Assembly (NCBI RefSeq): GCF_000622145.1
Contig: NZ_JHWH01000010.1
Span: forward strand, 32,018 to 96,017
Length of the DNA: 64,000 nucleotides
Reading direction: 5' to 3'
DNA from: Paracoccus yeei ATCC BAA-599
GTDB taxonomy: Bacteria > Pseudomonadota > Alphaproteobacteria > Rhodobacterales > Rhodobacteraceae
Shown here: positions 55,604 through 63,909 of the stretch, in pieces
How positions within the stretch are numbered: the first letter of the stretch is position 1
How the letters are laid out: the number at the start of each line of letters is the position of its first letter
Position numbers and translations under genes: made by a program
The notes under the pieces: generated by a model
What the model was told of the DNA's origin: nothing
The model's input: the letters and a program-made list of their open reading frames with translations, nothing else
Databases searched by the model: none

Positions 55604-56382
55604 TGGATAGCTATATTTGTTATCAAATGTGGCATGGTCATCGCGATGCGCTTATTCGGGCGCACGAATTCTATGTGCGAGAGGCAAAGGCGCGCCTTCT
55701 GACACGGTTTGGGAACATTGAGGCCGAAGCAGATGAAGCGGCCGAACGTGCATTGAAAGATAGTTCACGTTGGTTCGATCCTGGTCGGCATGATCCTAGC
55801 GACTTCTATGAATCGGCTTCGGAGGTGGGGCAGGAATTCTATGATCTGCTTACCCAGATGCATGATGATACACGACTGAACATTATTTCCGGGTTCTTTC
55901 ACCAATGGGAGAAGAGTCTTCGGCAGTGGCTCGCAGATGAATCCAAGAAGTGGCATCGCGACGATAACCTGAGCAACGCGATCTGGAAGGTGAAGTTTGA
56001 TGATCTCGTTGCGCTCCTTGAAAGTTGGGGTTGGGCGGTGCGTGGCGAATGGTGGTTTGCCGACTTGAACGCCTGCCGGATGATCGTGAATGTGCATAAG
56101 CATGGTGATGGGCCATCGTTAGATGCGTTGGCGAAAAATTTCCCGCAATATTTGCCAAGTCCACTGTCATCATTTGGCGGACAGGATTTCTTCGCCAACA
56201 ATAACCCGACCCACGAGCACTTGAAGGTGGATGATCGGGATTTGGATAGATTTTCGGATTCAGTTGTGGAATTCTGGCGAGCGGTCCCAGAAAATGTGAC
56301 TTTCGGAGAAGTGAAGCTCTCTCCTCCCGCGTGGTTCGTCAAAGCATACAACAAATCTGCAACGGCAGGAGCTACTTCATGA
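55600..56382 (+). CDS. Uncharacterised protein with a HEPN-like RxxxxxH motif
   Basis: 260 residues; start ATG 55600 overlaps the methyltransferase stop (ATGA), ATG 55603 is also possible. Mostly helical. The phrase RMIVNVHKHGDGPSLDALAK (about residues 160-180) carries Arg, then His six residues on, as in HEPN RNase/nucleotidyl-toxin domains (Rx4-6H). Codons are less GC-biased than in the flanking backbone, consistent with transfer. No named family. As part of a co-transcribed set with methyltransferase, helicase and nuclease it may be a toxic effector or a specificity partner. Confidence 0.6.
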   Translation: MMDSYICYQMWHGHRDALIRAHEFYVREAKARLLTRFGNIEAEADEAAERALKDSSRWFDPGRHDPSDFYESASEVGQEFYDLLTQMHDDTRLNIISGFFHQWEKSLRQWLADESKKWHRDDNLSNAIWKVKFDDLVALLESWGWAVRGEWWFADLNACRMIVNVHKHGDGPSLDALAKNFPQYLPSPLSSFGGQDFFANNNPTHEHLKVDDRDLDRFSDSVVEFWRAVPENVTFGEVKLSPPAWFVKAYNKSATAGATS

Positions 56383-56440
56383 GGCCAGTGACAGTCGTTC
56401 CCCCCGTTTCGGTCAATGACACCAGGCCGAAGGCCCACGC

Positions 56441-57913
56441 ATGAGCCTTTCCCCCATCCAGACGCTGGAACGCACCCGAAGGCTGATCGACGACCTGCGC
56501 GCCCGCCCGGCCGAAACCTCCTGGCTGGAGTTCAAAGAGAACAACGCCGATGGCCCGCTGATCGGCAAGCTGGTATCGGCCCTGTCCAACGCCGCGCGCC
56601 TGGCCGACCAGCATTTCGCCTATCTGGTCTGGGGTATCCGCGACGGCGATCACGAGGCGGTCGGCACGACCTTCGATCCCGCCACCAAACGCGAACAGGG
56701 GCAGCCGTTCGAGATCTGGCTGGCGAACCGGCTGCAACCCGGTCTCGATTTCCGGTTCGAGGAGGTTGAGTATCACGGCCAGCGGTTGGTTCTGCTGACC
56801 ATTCCCGCCGCCGCAACGGCGCCGGTCGAGTTTGACCGCACCGGCTATCTGCGGATCGGCAGCGCCACGCCGCGCCTGTCCGATCACCCGGAACGGTTGC
56901 GGGCGCTGTGGGCGAAACTGCAACCCTATGCGTGGGAGGCGGGGCTTGCGGCGCAGTTCCTGACCGGCGACGAGGTGCTGGCGCGGCTGGACTATGCCAA
57001 TTACTTCGATTTGACCGAACAGCCCTTGCCCGACAACCGGCAAGGCATTTTCGACCGGCTTCAGGCCGACCGGTTGATCCAGCCTGACGTTGGCGGTCAT
57101 TGGAACATCACCAATCTGGGCGCGATCCTGTTTGCCAAGCGGCTGTCCGACTTCGGCCCCTCGGTCGCCCGCAAGGCGGTCAGGTTTGTCGCCTACGGCG
57201 GCGCGGGCCGCGCCGACACCGTGACCCATCGTCAGGATGGACAGCGCGGCTATGCCGCAGGGTTTCAGGGGCTGGTCGATTACATCGACGGGCTGCTGCC
57301 GAGAAACGAGCATATCGGCTCGGCCTTCCGCGAGGAACGCCCGCTCTATCCCGCCATCGCCGTCCGCGAGTTGATCGCCAATGCGCTGATCCATCAGGAC
57401 ATGACGATCACCGGCGCCGGTCCCCTGATCGAGCTTTTCAGCGACCGCATGGAGATCACCAACCCCGGCGCGCCGCTGGTCAGCCCGGATCGGTTCCTGG
57501 ACTCTCCGCCCCGGTCCCGCAACGAGGCGCTGGCCTCGCTGATGCGGCGGATGCGGCTTTGCGAGGAGCAGGGAACCGGGATCGACAAGGTGCTGACCGC
57601 TGTCGAACTGCACCAACTGCCGCCGCCGGACTTTCGCACGGAAGGCGAGGCGGTCAGGGTCGTGTTCTTCGCCCCGCGCCGCTTTGCCGAGATGACGCCG
57701 GAGGAGCGTGTCCGGGCCTGCTACCAGCACGCCGCGCTGAAATACGAAAGCGGCCAGCGGATGACCAATGCGAGCCTGCGCGACCGGCTTGGCATTGATC
57801 CTCGCAATGCTTCGCAAGCTTCTGTAATCATTCGCCAGGCCCTGGATGCCGGCTTCATCCGGCCCGCCGACGCCGAGCATCCGCGCGCGGGCTATGTCCC
57901 GTTCTGGGCATGA
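56441..57913 (+). CDS. AlbA_2/Schlafen-type protein with GHKL-like ATP-binding domain
   Basis: 490 residues. N-terminal AlbA_2 (Schlafen-like) domain (about 10-140): SWLEFKENNADGPLIGKLVS, AALADQ-type NAARLADQHFAYLVWGIRDG, RLVLLTIPAAATAPVEFDRT. Then ATPase region with AVRELIANALIHQDMTITGA and MEITNPGAPLVSPDRFLD, the HATPase_c_4 signature, and LCEEQGTGIDKVLTAVELHQ. A winged-helix-like C-terminus ends the protein. Such proteins occur in regulatory and defence contexts; in defence loci they are candidate sensors or nucleases. Follows the HEPN-like gene by 58 bp. Confidence 0.82.
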   Translation: MSLSPIQTLERTRRLIDDLRARPAETSWLEFKENNADGPLIGKLVSALSNAARLADQHFAYLVWGIRDGDHEAVGTTFDPATKREQGQPFEIWLANRLQPGLDFRFEEVEYHGQRLVLLTIPAAATAPVEFDRTGYLRIGSATPRLSDHPERLRALWAKLQPYAWEAGLAAQFLTGDEVLARLDYANYFDLTEQPLPDNRQGIFDRLQADRLIQPDVGGHWNITNLGAILFAKRLSDFGPSVARKAVRFVAYGGAGRADTVTHRQDGQRGYAAGFQGLVDYIDGLLPRNEHIGSAFREERPLYPAIAVRELIANALIHQDMTITGAGPLIELFSDRMEITNPGAPLVSPDRFLDSPPRSRNEALASLMRRMRLCEEQGTGIDKVLTAVELHQLPPPDFRTEGEAVRVVFFAPRRFAEMTPEERVRACYQHAALKYESGQRMTNASLRDRLGIDPRNASQASVIIRQALDAGFIRPADAEHPRAGYVPFWA

Positions 57914-57923
57914 GGGCGGCAAG

Positions 57924-58042
57924 TTTTGATCGGGTTTTGATCGCAGGGGCGCCCAAAGGAGAGTTCATGATGAAAATTTCAATGAAATCAAAATTCTATA
58001 CGGCATCGTCGACGGCCTCCCGTCTTGATCGGGTTTTGATCG
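57924..58042 (+). repeat. Two 20-bp direct repeats before the helicase gene
   Basis: TTTTGATCGGGTTTTGATCG at 57924-57943 and TCTTGATCGGGTTTTGATCG at 58023-58042 differ at one base and start 99 bp apart. Each is itself a doubled TTGATCGGG/TTTTGATCG. One lies 10 bp after the AlbA_2 stop, the other inside the 43-codon ORF. They could be operators or recombination points. Confidence 0.6.
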
Positions 58043-58098
58043 GGCTGCCTACCCCTTGGGGGATGATGCCTGGCTCGGGGGGCAACACCCATGCATAA
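57967..58098 (+). CDS. 43-codon coupled ORF in front of the helicase gene
   Basis: ATG 57967 follows a strong ribosome site (AAAGGAG). It encodes MMKISMKSKFYTASSTASRL and ends ...PGSGGNTHA at TAA 58096-58098. The helicase ATG (58091) lies inside its last codons, so translation of the helicase may depend on it. The helicase itself lacks a clear ribosome site of its own. No homology; it could be a leader peptide. It contains one copy of the 20-bp repeat. Confidence 0.45.
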   Translation: MMKISMKSKFYTASSTASRLDRVLIGLPTPWGMMPGSGGNTHA

Positions 58099-60124
58099 GT
58101 CTGTCCCGTCGGTCTCTGTCACCTATGCCCGGAACGGCAGCTCCACCCGCCCGAACGAGTTGGGCATGCGCCCCATGCAGGAAAAGGCGTATGAGAAGCG
58201 TGGCGAGCAATACCTGCTGATCAAGTCGCCCCCGGCCTCGGGCAAAAGCCGGGCGCTGATGTTCGTGGCACTGGACAAGCTGCACAATCAGGGCCTGCGC
58301 AAGGCGATCATCGTGGTCCCGGAAAAGTCGATCGGGTCCAGCTTTGTCAATGAGCCGCTGTCGAGGTTCGGCTTTTGGGCCGACTGGACCGTGACGCCGA
58401 AGTGGAACCTGTGCAATGCCCCCGGCGAGGATGGTGGCAAAGTCAGTTCGGTTCAGTCCTTCTTGGACAGCGATGACAAGGTGCTCGTCTGCACCCACGC
58501 AAGCTTCCGCTTTGCCGTCGATCGCTTCGGGATCGAGGTCTTTGACGACTGCCTGATCGCGGTGGACGAGTTCCATCATGTCTCGGCCAATCCCGACAAC
58601 AAGCTGGGCGCGCATCTGGCGGCGTTCATCGCCCGCGACAAGGTGCATATCGTCGCCATGACCGGGTCTTATTTCCGGGGCGATGCCGAAGCGGTGCTGA
58701 TGCCCGAGGACGAGGCGAAATTCGAGACCGTCACCTACACCTATTATGAGCAGCTGAACGGCTACACGTATCTGAAGAAACTGGATATCGGTTACTATTT
58801 CTACAGCGGTTCCTATGCCGACGATATCGTCAAGGTGCTGGACCCGAACGAAAAAACGATCATCCACATACCCTCGGTCAATTCGCGCGAAAGCACGAAG
58901 GACAAGATCAAGGAGGTCGAGCATATCATCGAGACGCTGGGCGAATGGCAGGGCACCGATCCCGCGACCGGGTTCCAGTTGGTGCAAACCCCCGAGGGAC
59001 GCATGCTGCGCATCGCCGATCTGGTCGACGACGAGGCCGCGAAGCGCGACAAGGTCTCGGCCGCGCTGAAAGTCCCGGCTCAGAAGATGAACCGCGATCA
59101 TGTCGATATCATCATCGCGCTCGGCATGGCGAAGGAGGGGTTCGACTGGATCTGGTGCGAACATGCGCTGACGGTCGGCTATCGATCAAGCCTGACCGAG
59201 ATCGTGCAGATCATCGGCCGCGCTACCCGCGATGCGGAAGGCAAGACCCGTGCACGGTTCACCAACCTGATCGCGGAACCGGATGCTTCGGAAGAGGCCG
59301 TGCGCGAGGCGGTGAACGACACGCTCAAGGCCATCGCCGCCAGCCTGCTGATGGAACAGGTGCTGACGCCACGCTTCAACTTCACACCGAAGGCCAAGGC
59401 GGCGGGGCCGGTCGAGGGCTTCGACTATGGCGAAGGTGGCTATGACCCGAGCAAGTGCAATATCGGTTTCAATGAGGCGCAGGGGCAGTTCCAGATCGAG
59501 ATCAACGGACTCGCGCAGCCGAAAAGCAAGGAGGCCGAACGGATCGTCAGCCAGGACCTGAATGAAGTCATCACCGCCTTTGTTCAGGACAAGACCGCCA
59601 TCGAGCGCGGCATGTTCGATGAGGAGGTCGTGCCGGAGGAACTGACGCAGGTTCGGCTGGGCAAGATCATCCGGGACAAATATCCGACGCTCGATGCCGA
59701 GGATCAGGAGGCGGTGCGCCAGCATGCCATCGCGGCGCTGAACCTCACCCAGCAGGCCAAGGCGGCGATCACCGAGGCCGGCGGCGGCAATACGGCCTTC
59801 GTTGATGGTGTTCGTCGCTTCGCAATGAGCGTGACGGAACTGGACATCGACCTGATCGACCGGATCAACCCCTTTGCCGAGGCCTATGCCATCCTGTCGA
59901 AAACGATGGACGAGAACAGCCTGAAGCAGGTTGCCGCGGTGATCAACGCGCGCAAGGTGCAACTGACGCCGGAAGAGGCGCGCGATCTGGCCAGACGGGC
60001 GCTGAAATTCAAACAGGAACGGGGGCGGCTGCCCGACATCACCTCTGCCGATCCATGGGAAAAGCGCATGGCGGAAGGAGTGGCTTTCCTCGCACGGATG
60101 AAGCAAGAGCAGAAGAATGGCTAA
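58091..60124 (+). CDS. SF2 DEAD/DEAH-box helicase
   Basis: 677 residues. Walker A LLIKSPPASGKSRALMFVAL, motif II DExH as CLIAVDEFHHVSANPDN, SAT-like AMTGSYFRGD, and motif VI IVQIIGRATRDAEGKTRARF. N-terminal phrase MRPMQEKAYEKRGEQYLLIK is the Q-motif-like start of restriction-type helicases; the C-terminal 250 residues are helical with no named fold. Related to the DEAD helicases that accompany T5orf172/GIY-YIG nucleases. Likely translocates on DNA for a nuclease, here supplied by the next gene, which it overlaps by 8 bp. Confidence 0.87.
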   Translation: MHKSVPSVSVTYARNGSSTRPNELGMRPMQEKAYEKRGEQYLLIKSPPASGKSRALMFVALDKLHNQGLRKAIIVVPEKSIGSSFVNEPLSRFGFWADWTVTPKWNLCNAPGEDGGKVSSVQSFLDSDDKVLVCTHASFRFAVDRFGIEVFDDCLIAVDEFHHVSANPDNKLGAHLAAFIARDKVHIVAMTGSYFRGDAEAVLMPEDEAKFETVTYTYYEQLNGYTYLKKLDIGYYFYSGSYADDIVKVLDPNEKTIIHIPSVNSRESTKDKIKEVEHIIETLGEWQGTDPATGFQLVQTPEGRMLRIADLVDDEAAKRDKVSAALKVPAQKMNRDHVDIIIALGMAKEGFDWIWCEHALTVGYRSSLTEIVQIIGRATRDAEGKTRARFTNLIAEPDASEEAVREAVNDTLKAIAASLLMEQVLTPRFNFTPKAKAAGPVEGFDYGEGGYDPSKCNIGFNEAQGQFQIEINGLAQPKSKEAERIVSQDLNEVITAFVQDKTAIERGMFDEEVVPEELTQVRLGKIIRDKYPTLDAEDQEAVRQHAIAALNLTQQAKAAITEAGGGNTAFVDGVRRFAMSVTELDIDLIDRINPFAEAYAILSKTMDENSLKQVAAVINARKVQLTPEEARDLARRALKFKQERGRLPDITSADPWEKRMAEGVAFLARMKQEQKNG

Positions 60125-61304
60125 GACATTCACAGATGAAGATGATGCTCTACTGGCCGAACTGGGCGTGGAGGCAGAGACTAGGCGATCCGGCGGCCGC
60201 AGCGCGCGTGAGGAGCGCATCATTGCCGGATTCGAGGAAGTGCAGCGTTTTGTGGACGAGAAGGGTCATGTCCCCCGTCACAGCGAGGATGGCGACATTT
60301 TCGAACGGCTCTATGCCGTACGCCTTGATCGGCTGCGAGAGCAGGCCGAATGCCGTGAGCTTTGTCTTCCCCTTGATCGACAAGGGTTGCTGCACGGTTC
60401 GCTGGACCACCCGACCGTTCCCGACGAGGATCTGGACGACGACGCGCTCCTTGCCGAACTCGGCATTGAAGCTGAAGCGCCGGAGATCACCGAATTGCGC
60501 CACGTTCGTTCAGCTGCCGAACGCAAGGCGGCGGACGAGGTCGCCAACCGCGAAGCCTGCGCCGATTTCGCACTGTTCAAGCCGCTGTTCGAACAGGTCC
60601 AGCGCGAACTCGACACCGGCATGCGTGAGACGCGCCCGTTCGAGTTGAAGGCAGAGATCGAGAAGGGGCGGTTCTTCATCGTTGGTGGGCAGAAAGCCTA
60701 TGTGGCCGAGAAAGGTGAGGTAACGCTGACGGATCAAGGGCGAACCGATGCCCGCCTGCGGGTGGTTTTTGACAACGGGACCGAAAGCAACATGCTGATG
60801 CGCTCGCTTCAGCGCGCACTCAACAAAGATGAGGCTGGGCGGAGGATAACCGATCCGGTCGCGGGGCCGCTGTTTTCGGGCGAACTGGCCGCAGAAGATC
60901 AGGACAGTGGCACGATCTACATCCTGCGCAGCAAGTCAGATCACCCGACAGTGGCTGCAAACCGAGAACTCGTCCATAAGATCGGCGTCACCAGCAATGA
61001 TGTGAAAACTCGCATACAGGGCGCGCGGTTACAGCCGACGTTCCTGATGGCGGATGTCGAATTGGTTGCAACATACAAACTCTACAATATTTCTCGATCA
61101 AAGTTCGAAATGCTGATCCACCGGATTTTCGGAGCGGTGCGATTGAATGTTCAGGTTCAGGACCGTTTTGCGCGGCCTGTGGTGCCCGAGGAATGGTTTC
61201 TCGTGCCTTTTTTTGTCATTGATGAGGCAATCCAGAAGATCATGGACGGGACAATCACCCAGTATGTTTATGACCCTAAACGAGCACAGCTGGTGCTGCG
61301 TTAA
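60117..61304 (+). CDS. GIY-YIG nuclease (T5orf172 type)
   Basis: 395 residues. The nuclease domain sits at about 262-360: GTIYILRSKSDHPTV gives the GIY-like strand, LVHKIGVTSNDVKTRIQGAR gives the YIG-like strand and the catalytic Arg, and SRSKFEMLIHRIFGAVRLNV contains the conserved Glu. The N-terminal 140 residues have two DDALLAELG(V/I)EAE copies (about 9-21 and 107-119), an internal duplication. Overlaps the helicase by 8 bp and the next gene by 1 bp. The likely cutting partner for the helicase and methyltransferase. Confidence 0.85.
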   Translation: MAKTFTDEDDALLAELGVEAETRRSGGRSAREERIIAGFEEVQRFVDEKGHVPRHSEDGDIFERLYAVRLDRLREQAECRELCLPLDRQGLLHGSLDHPTVPDEDLDDDALLAELGIEAEAPEITELRHVRSAAERKAADEVANREACADFALFKPLFEQVQRELDTGMRETRPFELKAEIEKGRFFIVGGQKAYVAEKGEVTLTDQGRTDARLRVVFDNGTESNMLMRSLQRALNKDEAGRRITDPVAGPLFSGELAAEDQDSGTIYILRSKSDHPTVAANRELVHKIGVTSNDVKTRIQGARLQPTFLMADVELVATYKLYNISRSKFEMLIHRIFGAVRLNVQVQDRFARPVVPEEWFLVPFFVIDEAIQKIMDGTITQYVYDPKRAQLVLR

Positions 61305-62110
61305 TGATTGACGCAAGTGACTTTCCTGCTTATATGAGCGAAATATCAAAAATCACTGAAACTTGCGTGAACGATACAAAAATATATATCCGATATCGCG
61401 CAATCGGTGAGGGCTTTGAAGCAAACGCCTTCTGGCTGAAAGATGCAAAGCCAAGCGCAATTCAATTCTTTAACGGTATCAATTCCGCTCGCGAACTCGC
61501 GGTAGTCATGTCCGTGTGGAAAATCATGGAGGTCCCAGCGAAGGGAAAATTCATTCCCGGAGAAATAGCCAGTCGCACTAGGCCAAACCAACGGCGAATG
61601 CACGATGAAATTCGCTCACTTCCCCGACTGTCTCGGCTATTTCGAGAGGCATGTGGTGATGGCTATAATGGCTATTTAGATCGATACGCGACTCGCCAAA
61701 ATGAGATCGCCATCAAGCACAACCTTCCCGTACGGGATGTGCGAGAATTCAGAGAAAAAATATATAATGACAGAGACTCCCTCATCGCCATTTGCGATAA
61801 AATCGATGCTTTATCTGCGTCTGATACACATAGGGATTTAGATATAGCTAGAAATGAAGGCTTCGCTCACAGCTCGAGAATATCTCGGAAATTTATTACA
61901 AGCGGCCTATCCGAAGATGATTATAAGTTTACTCGACAAATTCTTTTTCACTTCGGTGATGAAGTTATGCAGCTAGCGCTATACTTCGATTCTATCTGGA
62001 ATCAACGCAACCGCCCTTCAATCGCCGATAGCATAAGGGTCTCTGTTAATGCCGGTGCCTCGTTCTGGGATGACCTTCGGGTAGGCTTCAATCCCGGAGC
62101 GAATCAGTAA
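61304..62110 (+). CDS. Uncharacterised protein with HEPN-like motif, possible effector
   Basis: 268 residues. The start overlaps the GIY-YIG stop by 1 bp (TAATG). Clearly AT-richer than the rest of the window. The segment LDIARNEGFAHSSRISRKFI (about residues 178-200) has RN-x4-H, the canonical HEPN RNase motif, as in AbiU2-like abortive-infection proteins. Otherwise helical with no recognised domain. A second HEPN-like protein in one operon suggests paired toxic effectors. Function is inferred. Confidence 0.6.
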   Translation: MIDASDFPAYMSEISKITETCVNDTKIYIRYRAIGEGFEANAFWLKDAKPSAIQFFNGINSARELAVVMSVWKIMEVPAKGKFIPGEIASRTRPNQRRMHDEIRSLPRLSRLFREACGDGYNGYLDRYATRQNEIAIKHNLPVRDVREFREKIYNDRDSLIAICDKIDALSASDTHRDLDIARNEGFAHSSRISRKFITSGLSEDDYKFTRQILFHFGDEVMQLALYFDSIWNQRNRPSIADSIRVSVNAGASFWDDLRVGFNPGANQ

Positions 62111-62467
62111 ACGCGGCAATCTCGGCGACCATACGTCGGCCTCCCAGGTCTGATCCACGCCTTCAGCCCACCAGGGATAGCAATATATGACCTATACCCG
62201 GCGGATACTGCAGAGCATTCTGCATGCCGAAAGCCTGCGCAAACGCCGACCAGCGCAGAGAGTTCAGACCGCCTAGCCATCAGCCCGAACGACGTAGGGC
62301 TTCGGCGGGGATTAAGACTCCTACAAGGACCCGTGAGGACCACAGCAACCAGCCGTATGTGAGTCGCGATTCTTAAGGCACTTGTCATTCCTTGAGTCAA
62401 GAGTAGACTCGCGCGAAACGAGGCACGCTACATCCTGGTGGCGCACCATAACATAGAGGCAGAGCAC
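62111..62467. other. Non-coding gap after the defence cluster
   Basis: About 350 bp with no supported gene on either strand. It ends with the promoter and the ribosome-site-like GAGG (62456-62459) of the next gene. Marks the 3' end of the methyltransferase-HEPN operon. Confidence 0.5.
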
Positions 62468-63058
62468 ATGCGCAGCGAACTCCTTCTCTCTCCCCAGCCC
62501 ACCATGAAGAGGATCGCTGACTTAGGCGGCCCCGACTTCTATCCGACGCCGACTTGGGCAACCTATGCGTTAATTGACAACGAGAATTTCGCGGGTGAGA
62601 CGTGGGAATGCGCATGCGGCGACGGGGCCATGTCTGATGTCATCAGCCAAGCTTCCAGTCGGGTCGAGAGCTCTGACCTCTATGATCGTGGCTACGGTGA
62701 GGCCAATGTTGACTTTCTTGACGTTGAACGTAGATCGCAAAACATCGTCACCAATCCGCCATTTCATAGCGCGGAAGGGTTCGTCTCTGCTTGCTTGGAG
62801 AAGGCAGAGCAGAAGTTCGCTCTCCTATTGCGATTGGCGTTTTTAGAAGGTGGATCAAGGCAGAAGTCCATATTCGCGCGCCACGCCCCAAGCAGGGTTT
62901 GGGTGTTCAGCGAGCGCATCACGTTTTACCCCAAGAATGCCGAAAAAAAAGGTTCCGGAACAACCGCTTATGCATGGTTCGTGTGGGACAAGGCTCACAT
63001 GGGGGGAACCGAGTTAAAGTGGTTCACCCCCGGTTATAAAAAGAAGTATGGAAGTTAG
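62468..63058 (+). CDS. Small DNA methyltransferase-like protein (NPPF motif)
   Basis: 196 residues from ATG 62468; a GTG at 62438 is also in frame. SAM motif I appears as ETWECACGDGAMSDVISQAS and catalytic motif IV as IVTNPPFHSAEGFVSACLEK, with DFYPTPTWATYALIDN before them, the order of class I N6-adenine or phage methyltransferases. SRVWVFSERITFYPKNAEKK follows. Stand-alone, likely phage-derived. Its stop overlaps the end of a convergent gene by 4 bp. Confidence 0.75.
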   Translation: MRSELLLSPQPTMKRIADLGGPDFYPTPTWATYALIDNENFAGETWECACGDGAMSDVISQASSRVESSDLYDRGYGEANVDFLDVERRSQNIVTNPPFHSAEGFVSACLEKAEQKFALLLRLAFLEGGSRQKSIFARHAPSRVWVFSERITFYPKNAEKKGSGTTAYAWFVWDKAHMGGTELKWFTPGYKKKYGS

Positions 63059-63363
63059 GGATTTTGGCCTGCAACCGCCGCAAGCCCAGCGGCAGTTATG
63101 GTCCATCCCTCTTCATCGGGATCGTAATCTGCCAATCCGGTGATTTGCAAGCCTCGACCTCCATCTCGGTGAGACACCAAATTCCGAACTTTCTGCGAAA
63201 AATAAGTGTCCCCACGGCCCTCGACTATCTCCGCATCCTTACCCTGTGGTTTCATCACGTTAGTAAGGATTTCGATCAATTGGGTCGTGGTCAACTTTCC
63301 TTTTGGAGCTTTCGAAAGCTCTATGAGTGCCTGCGCCCTAATTTCTTCTTCCGTGTATAGCAT
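63055..63363 (-). CDS. Small protein of unknown function
   Basis: 102 residues from ATG 63363 (GAGG before it); an in-frame GTG at 63453 would give 132. Sequence: MLYTEEEIRAQALIELSKAP, TTTQLIEILTNVMKPQGKDA, FSQKVRNLVSHRDGGRGLQI, with a conserved-looking Asp/Glu-rich end (GLADYDPDEEGWTITAAGLA). Resembles short winged-helix proteins of mobile elements. Not recognised by family. Same strand as the XRE gene. Confidence 0.6.
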   Translation of the reverse strand: MLYTEEEIRAQALIELSKAPKGKLTTTQLIEILTNVMKPQGKDAEIVEGRGDTYFSQKVRNLVSHRDGGRGLQITGLADYDPDEEGWTITAAGLAAVAGQNP

Positions 63364-63491
63364 CGCGAACCTCGACTGAAACGCACCGTTATCTGGACAC
63401 GAGTCTGTCAGGGAGTCCAGAGCCTTGCGGAATTTGTCGGGGGCAAGGTTCACGCCCGTGCTCTCTAGTCGCGAGGATCGTCGGTGGTCCC

Positions 63492-63737
63492 TTAACCCGG
63501 TCCAGCATCTCGCACGATCTGGACGATATCGCGAGGGTCTGATCCCATCGCTGTGGCTATTTCGACCAGTTCCACCACCTCGACCCGCCGCTCGCCGTTC
63601 TCGTACTTCGCCACGAAGGACTGCGGCCGCTTCAGGCGCTCTGCCAGTTCGGTCTGCGTCAGCCCCGCATCCAAGCGGGCCTGCTTGAGGGCAGCCATCA
63701 AGGCCAGATGACCAGGGCTGCGCAAGGTTCGGCCCAT
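63492..63737 (-). CDS. XRE family transcriptional regulator
   Basis: 81 residues from ATG 63737 with AAGG/GGAG before it. HTH: LMAALKQARLDAGLTQTELA, ERLKRPQSFVAKYENGERRV, EVVELVEIATAMGSDPRDIV, the standard single-domain XRE/Cro fold. In the same direction as the small protein downstream; possible antitoxin-like or regulatory role for the end of the island. Confidence 0.8.
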   Translation of the reverse strand: MGRTLRSPGHLALMAALKQARLDAGLTQTELAERLKRPQSFVAKYENGERRVEVVELVEIATAMGSDPRDIVQIVRDAGPG

Positions 63738-63846
63738 CCTTGAACTCCAGATAAATCCGGAATTCGGATAGTGGCGCTTGAGCAATATCCCATTTTGGGT
63801 TATTTCGTGCCGGACGTGTTTGCATCTTTATTTTCAGGACCAACCG

Positions 63847-63909
63847 ATGCCCCACCAATGTCCGCACTGCATGACCGAGATTCACGCCGAGGCCTCCACC
63901 TGTCCGTAA
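63847..63909 (+). pseudogene. Truncated zinc-ribbon fragment
   Basis: ATG 63847 encodes MPHQCPHCMTEIHAEASTCP and then TAA. Normal zinc ribbons of this kind continue with a final CxxC pair (CPHC); here the stop replaces the residue after CP. Twenty codons, so the fragment may be chance. Beyond it, CACATTGC (63925-63932) and GCAATGTG (63988-63995) are inverted repeats. Confidence 0.3.

Noticed and set aside
57924..58042. Paired 20-bp repeats as a CRISPR or att pair
   Set aside because: Only two copies 99 bp apart, no spacer set; no integrase beside them.
52856..61304. DISARM or BREX system
   Set aside because: No drmA/drmB/drmC-like or brxL/pglZ-like proteins; only a methyltransferase and one helicase, with a different nuclease.
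62104..62400. Minus-strand frame in the gap after the defence cluster
   Set aside because: No homology-like content and no ribosome site.
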